NCBI RefSeq assembly: GCF_001273775.1
Contig: NZ_CP011801.1
Coordinates: 2,148,001-2,212,000, forward strand
Length of the DNA stretch: 64,000 bases
From: Nitrospira moscoviensis
Lineage (GTDB): Bacteria > Nitrospirota > Nitrospiria > Nitrospirales > Nitrospiraceae
Reading direction: 5' to 3'
The notes below the pieces were generated by a model that worked only from the letters and a program-made list of their open reading frames with translations, made no database searches and was not told the origin of the DNA. The position numbers were made by a program, and so were the translations under genes. This document shows, one piece after another, positions 32,826 to 42,777 of the stretch; the first letter of the stretch is position 1, and every line of letters begins with the position of its first letter.

Positions 32826-34910
32826 GTGCTTCATCCCACTGGCGAGACACGTTTGGGCCGGGCCGGGAGCATCGCCGTGCTGAGAGCCTTGCAGCTGGGC
32901 GATCTTCTCTGCACCGTCCCCGCGTGGCGCGCTTTGCGCACGGCTTACCCGGAAGCGCGCATCGCCTTGATCGGTCTTCCGTGGGCGCGGGAGTTCGTCG
33001 CGCGTTTCCATCGGTATCTCGACGAATTCATCGAATTCCCCGGCTTCCCCGGCTTGCCCGAGCGGGAACCGGCGATCGACCGCATCCCCGCGTTCTTCAC
33101 GGCGATGCAGAACCGGCGGTTCGACTGTCTCCTTCAAATGCAGGGCAGCGGCCGCTACGCCAACGAGATCGTGACGTTGTGCGGAGGCGCGCGGAGCGCC
33201 GGGTATTACGCCCCGCCCGACTTTTGTCCCGACCCCACTCGGTTCATGGCCTATCCGGAAGGGCTGCCCGAAGTGACGCGCCACCTACGGCTCATGGCGT
33301 TCCTGGGCATTCCCGCCGAGGACGATGCACTGGAGTTCCCGCTCACCGCCGAGGACGAAGCCGAGCTGCGGCGCCTGGACGAAGCGACCGTGTTGGCCGC
33401 GACGCCCTACGCATGTCTCCATCCGGGCGGGCGCCGGCCGTCGAATCGGTGGGCCCCGGAGAATTTCGCCCGCGTCGCCGATCGGCTGGCAGCTGAGGGA
33501 CTCACGGTCGTGTTGACTGGCACGGCCTCCGAGCAGGCTCTCGCCGAGGCCGTGATGCAGGGGATGCAGAGCCGGCCGGTGAATCTCGTCGGGCGCACCA
33601 CGCTCGGCTCCTTGGGTGTGGTAATGAGCCGAGCGCGGCTCCTGATTTCCAACGATACCGGTGTCTCCCACATGGCGGCGGCGCTGCGCGTGCCGAGCGT
33701 GATCGTCTGCATCAACTCGGACCCGATCCGCTGGAGTCCGCTCGATCACCGGCTGCACCGCGTCTTGATCGGACGCCACACTGCGCCGCAGTCCGCGGTC
33801 GCGGAGGCGGGCAAGCTTTTGCGGCCGGGGTGCGCACCGGAGGCCATGGATCGGAACGCCTCGCACAGGGTATCCGCTCCGCAGTCGAGGTGGCGCAACA
33901 CCGGCCGCCGCCGGTTGCGCGTGCTGACCTGGCATGTGCACGGCAACTATCTCTACTACCTGAGCCAAACGCCGCACGAGTTCGTGTTGCCCGTCGGCCG
34001 CACGGGACCCGGCTATGCCGGGTGCGCGCCCGGCTTTCCCTGGCCGCCGAACGTCAGCGACATCGCGCTCGACGATCTGCCCGGCGCCGACCTCGACTGC
34101 ATCCTGTTTCAATCGCAGAGCCAGTACCTGGTGGATCAATACGAGCTGCTCACGCCGGCGCAGCGGGCGCTGCCCAAGATCTACCTCGAGCACGATCCGC
34201 CGCAGGACCATCCGACCGATACGTGCCATCCGGTGGACGATCCCGAGATGTTGCTCGTGCACGTCACTCACTTCAACCGCCTCATGTGGAACAGCCGCCG
34301 GACGCCGACCCGCGTCATCGAACACGGCGTGCTGGTGCCCAGCGGTCTGACCTATACCGGCGAGATCGCGAAAGGGCTGGTCGTCGTCAACCACCTGCAC
34401 CGCCGCGGGCGGCGCCTCGGCGCCGATCTGTTCGACTATGTCCGCGCCCGGGTGCCGCTCGATCTGGTCGGCATGGATTCCGCCGCGGCCGGCGGGCTGG
34501 GCGACATCGGGCACGCCGAGCTCCCGGCGCTCATGTGCCGGTACCGCTTTGTGTTCCATCCCATCCGTTACACCAGCCTGGGCCTGGCCCTGTGCGAAGC
34601 CATGTCGCTGGGAGTGCCGCCCGTCGCGCTGGCGACCACGGAAGCGCCGACTGTGATCGAACAGGACGTCTCGGGGTACATCGACACGGATGTGGACGTC
34701 CTGATCCGCCGGATGCGGCACTTGCTGGACAACCCGGAGGACGCGCGCCGCCTCGGCGCCGGCGCCCGACGGGCCGCACAGGCCCGCTTCGGCATCGACC
34801 GGTTCACGCAGGGATGGGACCGGACGCTGACCGAGTTTGTGGCGAGCCGGAGCAGGCGAACCGCGGCGTCCGTCGGATGGGACGCCGCCCCGACGGAGGC
34901 GCGGTCATGA
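32826..34910 (+). CDS. Natural fusion of a GT9 heptosyltransferase-like and a GT4 glycosyltransferase
   Basis: The frame starts at GTG 32826 with AAGGA 9 nt upstream and encodes 694 residues. Residues 1-337 are GT9 (heptosyltransferase type): ALQLGDLLCTVPAWRALR, CLHPGGRRPSNRWAPENFARV and ISNDTGVSHMAAALRVPS. After a linker with a basic segment, residues 363-680 are GT4-like: RVLTWHVHGNYLYYLSQTPH and LALCEAMSLGVPP. An in-frame ATG at 33846, with GGAGG only 2 nt before it, may mark the original start of the second gene. It should transfer sugars to a surface glycan in the cytoplasm. First gene of the cluster; the next gene overlaps by 4 nt. Confidence 0.85.
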   Translation: MLHPTGETRLGRAGSIAVLRALQLGDLLCTVPAWRALRTAYPEARIALIGLPWAREFVARFHRYLDEFIEFPGFPGLPEREPAIDRIPAFFTAMQNRRFDCLLQMQGSGRYANEIVTLCGGARSAGYYAPPDFCPDPTRFMAYPEGLPEVTRHLRLMAFLGIPAEDDALEFPLTAEDEAELRRLDEATVLAATPYACLHPGGRRPSNRWAPENFARVADRLAAEGLTVVLTGTASEQALAEAVMQGMQSRPVNLVGRTTLGSLGVVMSRARLLISNDTGVSHMAAALRVPSVIVCINSDPIRWSPLDHRLHRVLIGRHTAPQSAVAEAGKLLRPGCAPEAMDRNASHRVSAPQSRWRNTGRRRLRVLTWHVHGNYLYYLSQTPHEFVLPVGRTGPGYAGCAPGFPWPPNVSDIALDDLPGADLDCILFQSQSQYLVDQYELLTPAQRALPKIYLEHDPPQDHPTDTCHPVDDPEMLLVHVTHFNRLMWNSRRTPTRVIEHGVLVPSGLTYTGEIAKGLVVVNHLHRRGRRLGADLFDYVRARVPLDLVGMDSAAAGGLGDIGHAELPALMCRYRFVFHPIRYTSLGLALCEAMSLGVPPVALATTEAPTVIEQDVSGYIDTDVDVLIRRMRHLLDNPEDARRLGAGARRAAQARFGIDRFTQGWDRTLTEFVASRSRRTAASVGWDAAPTEARS

Positions 34911-36844
34911 ACCGGCAGATCGCGCTGATCAGCGAACACGCGTCCCCCTTGAGCGTGCTCGGCGGGGTGGATTGCGGCGGGCAAAACCTGTACGTCGGCC
35001 AGGTCGCGAAGGCGCTGGCCGCGCTCGGCTACGACGTCGACGTATTCACAAGGCGCGACAGCGACGTGCTGCCGGAGACGGCCGAGTGGGTCGACGGCGT
35101 CCGCATCGTGCATGTGCCGGCGGGGCCGCCGCGCTTCGTGCGCAAAGAAGAGTTGCTGCCCCACATGACGGAATTTACCGACTACATGGTCCGCTTTTGC
35201 CGCTGCCAGCGCAACGCGTACGACATGGTCCATGCCAACTTCTGGATGTCGGGACTGGTCGCCGCCGAGGTGAAGCGCCGGCTGGGGATTCCGTTCGTCA
35301 TCACGTTCCATGCGTTGGGCCGGGTGCGCCGCCAGCACCAGCGGCAGGCGGACGAATTTCCCGACGAGCGGTTCGCGGTCGAGGATCGGATCATCGCCGA
35401 AGCGGATCATCTGGTCGCCGAGGCCCCGCAGGACGAAGAGGATCTGATCCGCCTGTACAACGCCGATCCCGCCAAAATCACCGTCGTGCCCTGCGGGTTC
35501 GATCCGGCCGAGCTCTGGCCGATTAGCAAGCCCATCGCCCGCATTTCGCTCGGACTGCGCCCCGACGAACGCGTGATCCTGCACGTGGGCCGCATGGTGC
35601 CGCGCAAAGGCATCGACACGGCCATTCGCGGGTTCGCCGGCCTCGTGCGCCGGCATCGCACGCCGGCGCGCTTGCTGATCGTGGGGGGCGAATCCGACGA
35701 CCCCGATCCCGCCGTCACGCCAGAAATCGGGCGGCTGCGCCGGATCGCCGTCGACGAAGGCGTGGCCGACCACATCGCCTTCGTCGGCCGCCGAGGGCGC
35801 GATCAGCTCAAATACTATTACAGCGCCGCCGATATTTTCGTCACCACACCCTGGTACGAGCCCTTCGGAATCACCCCCCTCGAGGCGATGGCTTGCGGCA
35901 CGCCGGTGATCGGCTCCAACGTGGGCGGCATCAAGTTCACCGTCCGCGACAGCGAAACCGGCTACCTTGTGCCTCCCAACGATCCCGACGCGCTGGCCGA
36001 CAAGCTCGCGCATCTCTATTCCCATCCGAAACTGCTCGGCGTCTTCGGACGCCAAGCCGTCCAACGGGTGAACGATCTGTTTACGTGGAACAAGGTGGCC
36101 ACAGGGCTGGCGGCGCTCTATGAGCAAGTGTTGAGCGCCCACCAGCCGGAGCGCGGGGCCGAGCTGGACCACCTGGCGCTCATCGACCGCACGTTCGACG
36201 ACGCCGCGGAGGCGTTGCACGAAGCCAAGCGCCGCCTCCGGACGCCGCTCTTGGAAGCGGCCCGTCTGCTGAGCGATTGCTTCGCCGCCGGAGGCAAGGT
36301 GCTGACCTGCGGCGTCGGCGACGGCCGGCCGGGCGCCGAATATCTGGCCTGGTCCCTCGGACGGTCGGCGCGGACCGCCGAGTGTCCGGGCCTCCCCGCC
36401 CTCTACGTCAGCGCCGAGGAGGACTTCTCGGCCTCGGGATCGGACACGGACGGCGGGTTGGCCAGGCGCATTCACCTCTTCGGACAACCGGGCGACGTGC
36501 TCATGGCCGTGAGCGCCGACGAACCCTGCGCCCTGTTGGCTTCCGCCCTCGCGACGGCGCATGAGCGCGGACTCAGGTCCATCGTCCTGCTCGCGCGCAA
36601 TGGCGCCAAGGGCGCCCGCGGCGCGGACGTCGTCCTGCATGTGCCGAGCGACCAGCGACCGGCGGTCGAGCACCTCCACATCTTCCTGATGCATGCCCTG
36701 AGTGCGATCGTGGAGCGCCGCCTCGAGGCGCCCAGCAACCGGTTGTTGCGCGTGTCCGGTACGCGCGGCATCTGGGAATTACCACGGCGCAGCAAGCCAC
36801 GCGGCACCCGACGGATGGTGGTGACCCGCAGCGCCAGAAAGTAG
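34907..36844 (+). CDS. GT4 glycosyltransferase fused to a GmhA-like SIS domain
   Basis: The ATG overlaps the previous stop (ATGA). Of 645 residues, 1-410 are a sucrose-phosphate-synthase-like GT4 enzyme (GGVDCGGQNLYVGQVAKAL; donor-site E-x7-E in EPFGITPLEA near residue 317). Residues about 445-608 match GmhA, the sedoheptulose-7-phosphate isomerase: GGKVLTCGVGDG, GDVLMAVSADEP and VEHLHIFLMHALSAIVERRL. The phosphate-binding STSGNS of GmhA is replaced by SADEPC and the catalytic Glu position is not acidic, although the His is kept. The SIS part is probably a sugar-phosphate sensor or structural domain rather than an isomerase. Confidence 0.87.
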   Translation: MNRQIALISEHASPLSVLGGVDCGGQNLYVGQVAKALAALGYDVDVFTRRDSDVLPETAEWVDGVRIVHVPAGPPRFVRKEELLPHMTEFTDYMVRFCRCQRNAYDMVHANFWMSGLVAAEVKRRLGIPFVITFHALGRVRRQHQRQADEFPDERFAVEDRIIAEADHLVAEAPQDEEDLIRLYNADPAKITVVPCGFDPAELWPISKPIARISLGLRPDERVILHVGRMVPRKGIDTAIRGFAGLVRRHRTPARLLIVGGESDDPDPAVTPEIGRLRRIAVDEGVADHIAFVGRRGRDQLKYYYSAADIFVTTPWYEPFGITPLEAMACGTPVIGSNVGGIKFTVRDSETGYLVPPNDPDALADKLAHLYSHPKLLGVFGRQAVQRVNDLFTWNKVATGLAALYEQVLSAHQPERGAELDHLALIDRTFDDAAEALHEAKRRLRTPLLEAARLLSDCFAAGGKVLTCGVGDGRPGAEYLAWSLGRSARTAECPGLPALYVSAEEDFSASGSDTDGGLARRIHLFGQPGDVLMAVSADEPCALLASALATAHERGLRSIVLLARNGAKGARGADVVLHVPSDQRPAVEHLHIFLMHALSAIVERRLEAPSNRLLRVSGTRGIWELPRRSKPRGTRRMVVTRSARK

Positions 36845-36850
36845 GTCTCT

Positions 36851-37579
<729 letters not shown>

Positions 37580-37599
37580 AAGCATCCCCTCACCTCTCC

Positions 37600-37679
37600 T
37601 CTCCCCCGCGACGGGGGAGAGGGAAGGGAGAGGGGGCCGACCAGATAGACCAGATAGACCAAAGAAACTAGATAGACCG
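37600..37679. repeat. Composite intergenic repeat: G/C hairpin plus 9-nt tandem units
   Basis: TCTCCCCCG (37600-37608), CGA, CGGGGGAGA (37612-37620) is a perfect hairpin that could stop transcription. It is followed by AGATAGACC-type 9-nt units at 37640-37679 (reverse complement GGTCTATCT). The same unit recurs as four tandem copies at 61072-61102. The insertion is the only wide gap inside the glycan cluster. Confidence 0.6.
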
Positions 37680-37686
37680 TTCATCC

Positions 37687-38310
37687 ATGCCTGTTAACAC
37701 TGACAAACGTCCTGCCGTGTTTTTGGACAAGGACGGGACGCTGATCGAAAACGTGCCGGTCGTGGGAGACACCGTGACGGTGCATGTGCTGCCCGGTGTC
37801 GTGGATGGGCTGCGGTTGCTCCATCAGGCCGGTTATCTCCTCGTGGTGGTGACCAACCAGGGCGGCGTGGCTCAGGGGCTCTTTACCGAGGAATACGTCA
37901 AGCACATGGAACAAGGCCTTCGCCTGGCGCTGTCGGCGCGGCAGATTCCTCTCGCAGGATTCTATTATTGCCCGCACCATCCGGAGGGGATCGTGCCGTC
38001 CTATGCCGTGCAGTGTCTGTGCCGCAAACCGAAACCGGGGCTTCTCCTCCGCGCCGCGTCGGATCTGGGGATCGATCTGGACCGATCCTGGATGATCGGC
38101 GACATCTTGCATGACGTCGAAGCGGGACGATGGGCCGGATGCCGCACGGTGCTGCTCGACCACGGAAACGAAACGGAATGGGAGATGAACGAAACGCGCT
38201 GGCCCGATTACCTGGCGGACGGGATGGTGCACGCCGCCGCGCTGATCGTGAATGCGCCCTCCTCGGCTTCCTCCCGGCTCTCGACCTCACAGGAGGCGGA
38301 CGATGACTGA
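37687..38310 (+). CDS. HAD-IIIA phosphatase, GmhB-like (heptose-bisphosphate phosphatase type)
   Basis: GmhB removes the 7-phosphate from manno-heptose 1,7-bisphosphate. The 207-residue protein has the HAD nucleophile motif DKDGT with Asp14 and Asp16, VTNQGGVAQG, a zinc loop (CPHHPEG and CLCRKP) and the terminal acidic motif MIGDILHDVEAG. The zinc loop and size match GmhB rather than histidinol phosphatase. It overlaps the GT9 gene by 8 nt. With the GmhA-like domain and two GT9 enzymes nearby it argues for a heptose-type sugar, but no HldE kinase is in the window. Confidence 0.86.
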   Translation: MPVNTDKRPAVFLDKDGTLIENVPVVGDTVTVHVLPGVVDGLRLLHQAGYLLVVVTNQGGVAQGLFTEEYVKHMEQGLRLALSARQIPLAGFYYCPHHPEGIVPSYAVQCLCRKPKPGLLLRAASDLGIDLDRSWMIGDILHDVEAGRWAGCRTVLLDHGNETEWEMNETRWPDYLADGMVHAAALIVNAPSSASSRLSTSQEADDD

Positions 38311-39418
38311 AGGCTGGTCCGCAGCCCGGGAGGTGCTGTGCGTCCGCCTGGACCAGCTGGGCGACGTGTTGATGACCGGCCCGGCGATGCGGGCGCTGAA
38401 GGAATCGGCGGCCGCGCGCCGGATCACCCTGCTGACCTCGCCGTCGGGCGCCGAAGCGGGGCGGTTGCTGCCCGAGGTCGACGAGGTGCTCGTCTACGAA
38501 GCGCCCTGGATGAAAGCCAGTCTCCCCCGCGAACGAAGCGCCAAGGAGACGGCGCTCATCCGCTCGTTACGCGCCAGGCGGTTCGACGCCGCCGCCATTT
38601 TCACGGTCTATAGCCAGAGCCCGCTGCCGGCTTCGCTGCTCTGTTACCTGGCCGAGATCCCTCTGCGCCTCGCCCATTGCCGCGAGAATCCCTATCATCT
38701 CTTGACGCACTGGGTGAAGGAGACGGAGCCCGAGTTGGGTGTCCGCCACGAAGTGCAGCGGCAACTGGATCTGGCCGCGTCCGTCGGAGCCGAGACCGCC
38801 GAACGGCGCTTGTCCGTCAGCGTGCCGGAGGAGTGTGTCCACAGTATCGACGGGCTTCTGTCCGATCTCACGATAGGGGATGGCCCCTGGGTCGTGGTCC
38901 ACCCGGGCGCCACCGCCGAGTCGCGCCGCTATCCGGCCGAGGGTTTCGCGGCCCTCTGCCGAAGCCTGGCGAGGGAAAGCGGCTGGCGAATCGTCTTGAC
39001 GGGAACCGAGCCGGAGCGGGAACTGATCGGCTGGATTCAGTCGTCGATCGGCGCACCCTGCCATTCACTGGCCGGCGAGCTATCGCTCGGCGAGTTCGCC
39101 GCCCTGCTGTCGCGCGCGCCGCTGCTCATCTCGAACAATACGGGAGCCGTGCATCTCGCGGCGGCCGTCGGCACGCCCGTGGTCGATCTCTACGCCCTCA
39201 CGAATCCGCAGCACCACCCGTGGATGGTTCCGCAGCGCGTGCTGTTCCACGACGTGCCGTGCAAGTTTTGCCATAAGAGCCTCTGCCCGGAAGGCCATCA
39301 TCACTGTCTGCGACTGGTGACGCCGGAACAAGTCGTGCGCGCGGCGCGGGAGCTGATGGGCGAGACGGCGGGCACAGCCGCCACGAAGGAGTTGCCCCTT
39401 GTATACCCTGGGCATTAA
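38303..39418 (+). CDS. GT9 (ADP-heptose-type) glycosyltransferase
   Basis: The ATG at 38303 has AGGAGG 6 nt upstream and gives 371 residues. Typical GT9 features are CVRLDQLGDVLMTGPAMRAL at the N-terminus, VVHPGATAESRRYPAEGFAAL, and ISNNTGAVHLAAAVGTPVVD near residue 275. The tail has CKFCHKSLCPEGHHHC, a cysteine-rich stretch frequent in this family. It probably transfers a heptose or related hexose to the glycan. It overlaps the carbamoyltransferase gene by 20 nt. Confidence 0.9.
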   Translation: MTEGWSAAREVLCVRLDQLGDVLMTGPAMRALKESAAARRITLLTSPSGAEAGRLLPEVDEVLVYEAPWMKASLPRERSAKETALIRSLRARRFDAAAIFTVYSQSPLPASLLCYLAEIPLRLAHCRENPYHLLTHWVKETEPELGVRHEVQRQLDLAASVGAETAERRLSVSVPEECVHSIDGLLSDLTIGDGPWVVVHPGATAESRRYPAEGFAALCRSLARESGWRIVLTGTEPERELIGWIQSSIGAPCHSLAGELSLGEFAALLSRAPLLISNNTGAVHLAAAVGTPVVDLYALTNPQHHPWMVPQRVLFHDVPCKFCHKSLCPEGHHHCLRLVTPEQVVRAARELMGETAGTAATKELPLVYPGH

Positions 39419-41123
39419 CGCCGCCTTCCACGATCCGGCGGCCTGTCTGGTCAAAGACGGCGTGGTCCTCGCGGCCGCCGAAGAGGAGCGCTTTACCCGC
39501 ATCAAGCACGGCAAACGGCCGATCCCGTTCAGCGCGTACGAGCTGCCCTTTCACGCGATCGACTACTGCCTGAAAGCCGGCGGCATCGAGCTGCGCCAGG
39601 TCGATCATGTCGCTTATTCGTTCGATCCCTTCATCACGCTCGGCGGCCGACGCGACGCGACGGTGACGCTGCCGTTGGAGCCCAGCGCGCAGCCGCCCTC
39701 CGGCGAGTGGGAGTCGCCGTGGGAGCCGCTGTTTCTCTCCTACATCGTGAACGCCCCGCGCCATCTGGCCGACGGTGTGCCGCATCACCTGCGCGCGCGG
39801 TTTCGCGGCGCGACGCCGGAGGGACCGTACCGGTGGCACTTCGTGCCGCACCACCTCGCCCACGCGGCCAGCGCCTTTCTCCCCTCGCCGTTTTCCCGCG
39901 CCGCCGTGATGACGTTGGACGGCCGCGGCGAACGGGCCACGACGAGCTATTGGTCCGGCGCGGGCCATCGTGTGGCGCCGCTCGGCACGGTGGACATGCC
40001 GCACTCGCTGGGTCTCCTGTACGAACAGCTGACGCGCCACTTGGGTTTCTTGCATTCTTCCGACGAATACAAGGTCATGGCGTTGGCCTCCTATGGAAAG
40101 CCCGTCTACCTCGACGAGTTTCACGACGTGGTGCGGTATGAGGGCGAGGGCCGGTATCGAATCCAGCCGGTGGAGTGGGAGGAGCGCTTCGGCGCGCCCC
40201 GTGTGCCCGGCGGGCCGATCGAGCAGCGCCATTACGACCTCGCGCGCTCCCTGCAAGTGGTGCTCGAATATACCGTGCTCCGGCTCGCGCAGTGGCTGCA
40301 CGAGACGACGAAGCTGCCGGATCTCTGCCTCGCCGGCGGCGTGGCGCTGAACTGTGTGATGAACGCCCGCCTGCGGGACCTGAGCCCGTTCGCCAACATG
40401 TGGGTGCAGCCCGCCGCCGGCGACGCGGGCACCGCCCTGGGTGCCGCCCTCTGGATCGACGGACGGATGCGCGATTTTCCCGAGGCGCGCAGCTACGTGA
40501 TGGAGGATGTGCTGCTGGGCCCCTCGTATGACGACGAGACCATCGATGCCTTTTTGCGCCGCGCCAAACTGCGGTACCGGCGCCTGAGCGACGTGGCGGA
40601 GGAGACGGCCGCGCTCTTGGCGGACGGCCTGATCGTGGGCTGGTTCCAAGACCGGATGGAATGGGGCCCGCGCGCGCTCGGCGCCCGGTCGATCCTGGCG
40701 TCGCCGCTCACGCCCGACATGCAGGAGCGCATGAACGGGTTGAAGGACCGCGAGGATTTCCGGCCGGTGGCGCCGGTCGTGCCGGAGGAGTCGGCGGGCG
40801 ACTGGTTTGTGAAGGGCGGCCGGTCGCCGTTCATGCTGTTCGTGTTCGACGTGCTCCCGGACCGGGCGCACCGGATTCCCGCCGTCCGCCATGTGGACGG
40901 CACCGCGCGCGTGCAGACCGTCACCCGGGATCGGCAACCGCGTTACTACGACCTCTTGCGCGCGTTTGAACGCCGCACCGGCGTCCCGGTGCTCATCAAC
41001 ACGTCGTTCAACACGCGCAGCGAGCCGATCGTCTGTACGCCGCGCGACGCCGTCGAGGCGTTTTACACGGCGCCGCTGGATGCGCTGGTGATCGGGTCTT
41101 TTTTGCTGGAAAAGGGACGTTGA
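39399..41123 (+). CDS. Carbamoyltransferase (NodU/TobZ family)
   Basis: These enzymes move a carbamoyl group from carbamoyl phosphate via carbamoyl-adenylate to a sugar hydroxyl. The gene starts at TTG, supported by GAAGGAG 7 nt upstream, and overlaps the GT9 gene. The 574-residue product has the Kae1-like domain (GINAAFHDPAACLVKDG, HHLAHAASAFLPSPF, SSDEYKVMALASYG, CLAGGVALNCVMN) and the C-terminal YrdC-like part (EWGPRALGARSI, LINTSFN). Key histidines are present. It implies a carbamoylated glycan. Confidence 0.94.
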   Translation: MYTLGINAAFHDPAACLVKDGVVLAAAEEERFTRIKHGKRPIPFSAYELPFHAIDYCLKAGGIELRQVDHVAYSFDPFITLGGRRDATVTLPLEPSAQPPSGEWESPWEPLFLSYIVNAPRHLADGVPHHLRARFRGATPEGPYRWHFVPHHLAHAASAFLPSPFSRAAVMTLDGRGERATTSYWSGAGHRVAPLGTVDMPHSLGLLYEQLTRHLGFLHSSDEYKVMALASYGKPVYLDEFHDVVRYEGEGRYRIQPVEWEERFGAPRVPGGPIEQRHYDLARSLQVVLEYTVLRLAQWLHETTKLPDLCLAGGVALNCVMNARLRDLSPFANMWVQPAAGDAGTALGAALWIDGRMRDFPEARSYVMEDVLLGPSYDDETIDAFLRRAKLRYRRLSDVAEETAALLADGLIVGWFQDRMEWGPRALGARSILASPLTPDMQERMNGLKDREDFRPVAPVVPEESAGDWFVKGGRSPFMLFVFDVLPDRAHRIPAVRHVDGTARVQTVTRDRQPRYYDLLRAFERRTGVPVLINTSFNTRSEPIVCTPRDAVEAFYTAPLDALVIGSFLLEKGR

Positions 41124-41125
41124 AA

Positions 41126-42157
41126 ATGTACCCCACCGGGGAAGAGCCGGCCTGGCCGGCGATAAATACGAAGCACCCGTCCGACATTCTCGTATCGGTC
41201 GTCGTGCCGACGTACCGGCGGCCCGAACTCCTGCGCCGCTGCCTCACCGAGCTGTGCGCGCAGACGTTGGACCGGACGCGGTACGAACTCGTGGTCGTGG
41301 ATGATGGCCTGGACGACGCGACCAGGCGGGAGGTGCTCGGATGGGCCGAGGCGGGGACACGACCGATCATCCGTTATCTGACGAGCCCCGCGCCGCGATC
41401 CGGTCCGGCCGTCGCGCGCAACATCGGGTGGCGGGCCGCCCGCGGCGGGATCATCGCCTTCACCGACGACGATTGCCGTCCGCTGCCCGAGTGGTTGGAA
41501 GCCGGCTGCGCCGCGTTCGCCGATTCCGCCGTTTCGGGTGCCTGGGGCCGGATTGTAGTGCCGATTCCCGATGAGCCGACCGATTACGAACGGAACACCG
41601 CGGGCCTGGAGGACGCGCCCTGCGCCACGGCCAACTGCTTCTACCGGAAGACGGCGCTGCACGCCGTCGGCGGATTCGACGAGCGGTTCACGGCGGCCTG
41701 GCAAGAGGACAGCGATCTGCAATTCGCCTTGCTCGAAGCGCGGCACCAGCTCGTCGAAGTTCCCGACGCCGTGGTCGTGCATCCGGTGCGTCCCGCCTCG
41801 TGGGGCATCAGCATCCGGCAGCAGCGCAACAACCTGTTCAACGCGTTGCTCTTCAAGAAACACCCGGCGCTCTACCGCCTTTGGATTCAAGCGTCGCCGC
41901 CTTGGCACTACTATGCGAACGCCGCCGCCTTGCTGGGCGCCGCGGCCGGATGGACGGTGGAATCGCTCTGGCTGCTCGGGCCGTCGCTGATGGTCTGGAC
42001 GGCGAGCGTCGGGCAGTTCTGCGCGAAGCGTTTGAAGAGCACGTCCCGCCGGGCGGCGCATGTGGCGGAGATGGTCGTCACGTCGGCGTTGATTCCGCCG
42101 GTGGCGGTCTATTGGCGCTTGCGGGGAGCGATTAAATACCGTGTCGCCTTCTTGTAA
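41126..42157 (+). CDS. GT2-family glycosyltransferase
   Basis: The ATG lies 2 nt after the carbamoyltransferase stop and gives 343 residues. GT-A motifs are clear: VSVVVPTYRRPELLRRCLTE, VVVDDGLDD and the metal-binding FTDDDCRPLPEW, then a QEDSDLQFALLEA catalytic region near residue 194. A hydrophobic C-terminal stretch (about 255-305) suggests membrane association. Donor and acceptor unknown; cluster context places it in surface glycan assembly. Confidence 0.9.
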   Translation: MYPTGEEPAWPAINTKHPSDILVSVVVPTYRRPELLRRCLTELCAQTLDRTRYELVVVDDGLDDATRREVLGWAEAGTRPIIRYLTSPAPRSGPAVARNIGWRAARGGIIAFTDDDCRPLPEWLEAGCAAFADSAVSGAWGRIVVPIPDEPTDYERNTAGLEDAPCATANCFYRKTALHAVGGFDERFTAAWQEDSDLQFALLEARHQLVEVPDAVVVHPVRPASWGISIRQQRNNLFNALLFKKHPALYRLWIQASPPWHYYANAAALLGAAAGWTVESLWLLGPSLMVWTASVGQFCAKRLKSTSRRAAHVAEMVVTSALIPPVAVYWRLRGAIKYRVAFL

Positions 42158-42773
42158 ACAACCGGCACGAAGCCAGGGGCCGGAGGCCAACGGCGAGGAG
42201 GACGCGACTCTTAAAGCCTCTCACCTCGTGCCCCTCGCCCCCGCTAGGCTCCATGTCGGGTGCGGACGCTGCGCCGCGGCCGGATGGATCAATGTCGATC
42301 TGCACGAGGGTCCGGGCGTGGACGTGGCCTGCGATATCCGGCGGGGCATGCCGCTTCCGTCGGAAGCGTTTGATTGCCTCGTGGCCATCCACGTGCTGCA
42401 AGATATGGCCTATCCCGATCTGCTGCCGGCGCTGGTCGAGCTGCACCGTGTCTTAAGAACCGGCGGCGTCCTGCGCCTCGGGCTTCCGGATTTGGACAAG
42501 GCTCTGCTCGCCTACTTCACCGGCGACCACCGTTATTTCTACGTGCCGGACCGCGATGCGGAAGACATCGGCGCCAAGCTGATCACCCAGATTGTCTGGT
42601 ACGGCTCCGTGCGCACGCCGATGACGTATGGCTTCATTGCGGAGATGCTGGCGCGCGCGGGATTCCACGATGTGCGCCGCTGTTCGTTCAGCCAGACGAT
42701 GAGCCCCTATGCCGAGATCGTCTCACTCGACAACCGCGAACGGGAGAGCCTGTTCGTGGAGGCCGTCCGGTGA
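42141..42773 (+). CDS. SAM-dependent methyltransferase (class I, short)
   Basis: The frame starts at GTG inside the end of the GT2 gene (17-nt overlap) and encodes 210 residues. A SAM-binding motif LHVGCGRCAAAGWINVDLHE is followed by DCLVAIHVLQDM and LHRVLRTGGVLRLGLPDLDK, the layout of small glycan-cluster methyltransferases. The first 30 residues look unstructured, so a later start near the SAM motif is possible. It may methylate the sugar chain. Confidence 0.8.
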   Translation: MSPSCKQPARSQGPEANGEEDATLKASHLVPLAPARLHVGCGRCAAAGWINVDLHEGPGVDVACDIRRGMPLPSEAFDCLVAIHVLQDMAYPDLLPALVELHRVLRTGGVLRLGLPDLDKALLAYFTGDHRYFYVPDRDAEDIGAKLITQIVWYGSVRTPMTYGFIAEMLARAGFHDVRRCSFSQTMSPYAEIVSLDNRERESLFVEAVR

Positions 42774-42777
42774 AAAG

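Noticed and set aside
34568..36694. A 708-codon open frame opposite the GT4-SIS gene, and others opposite 33.3-34.7 and 39.2-40.9 kb
   Set aside because: The forward proteins carry full family motifs; the antisense frames do not.
37600..37679. CRISPR array from the short tandem units
   Set aside because: Units are 9 nt, directly adjacent without spacers, and no cas gene is present.
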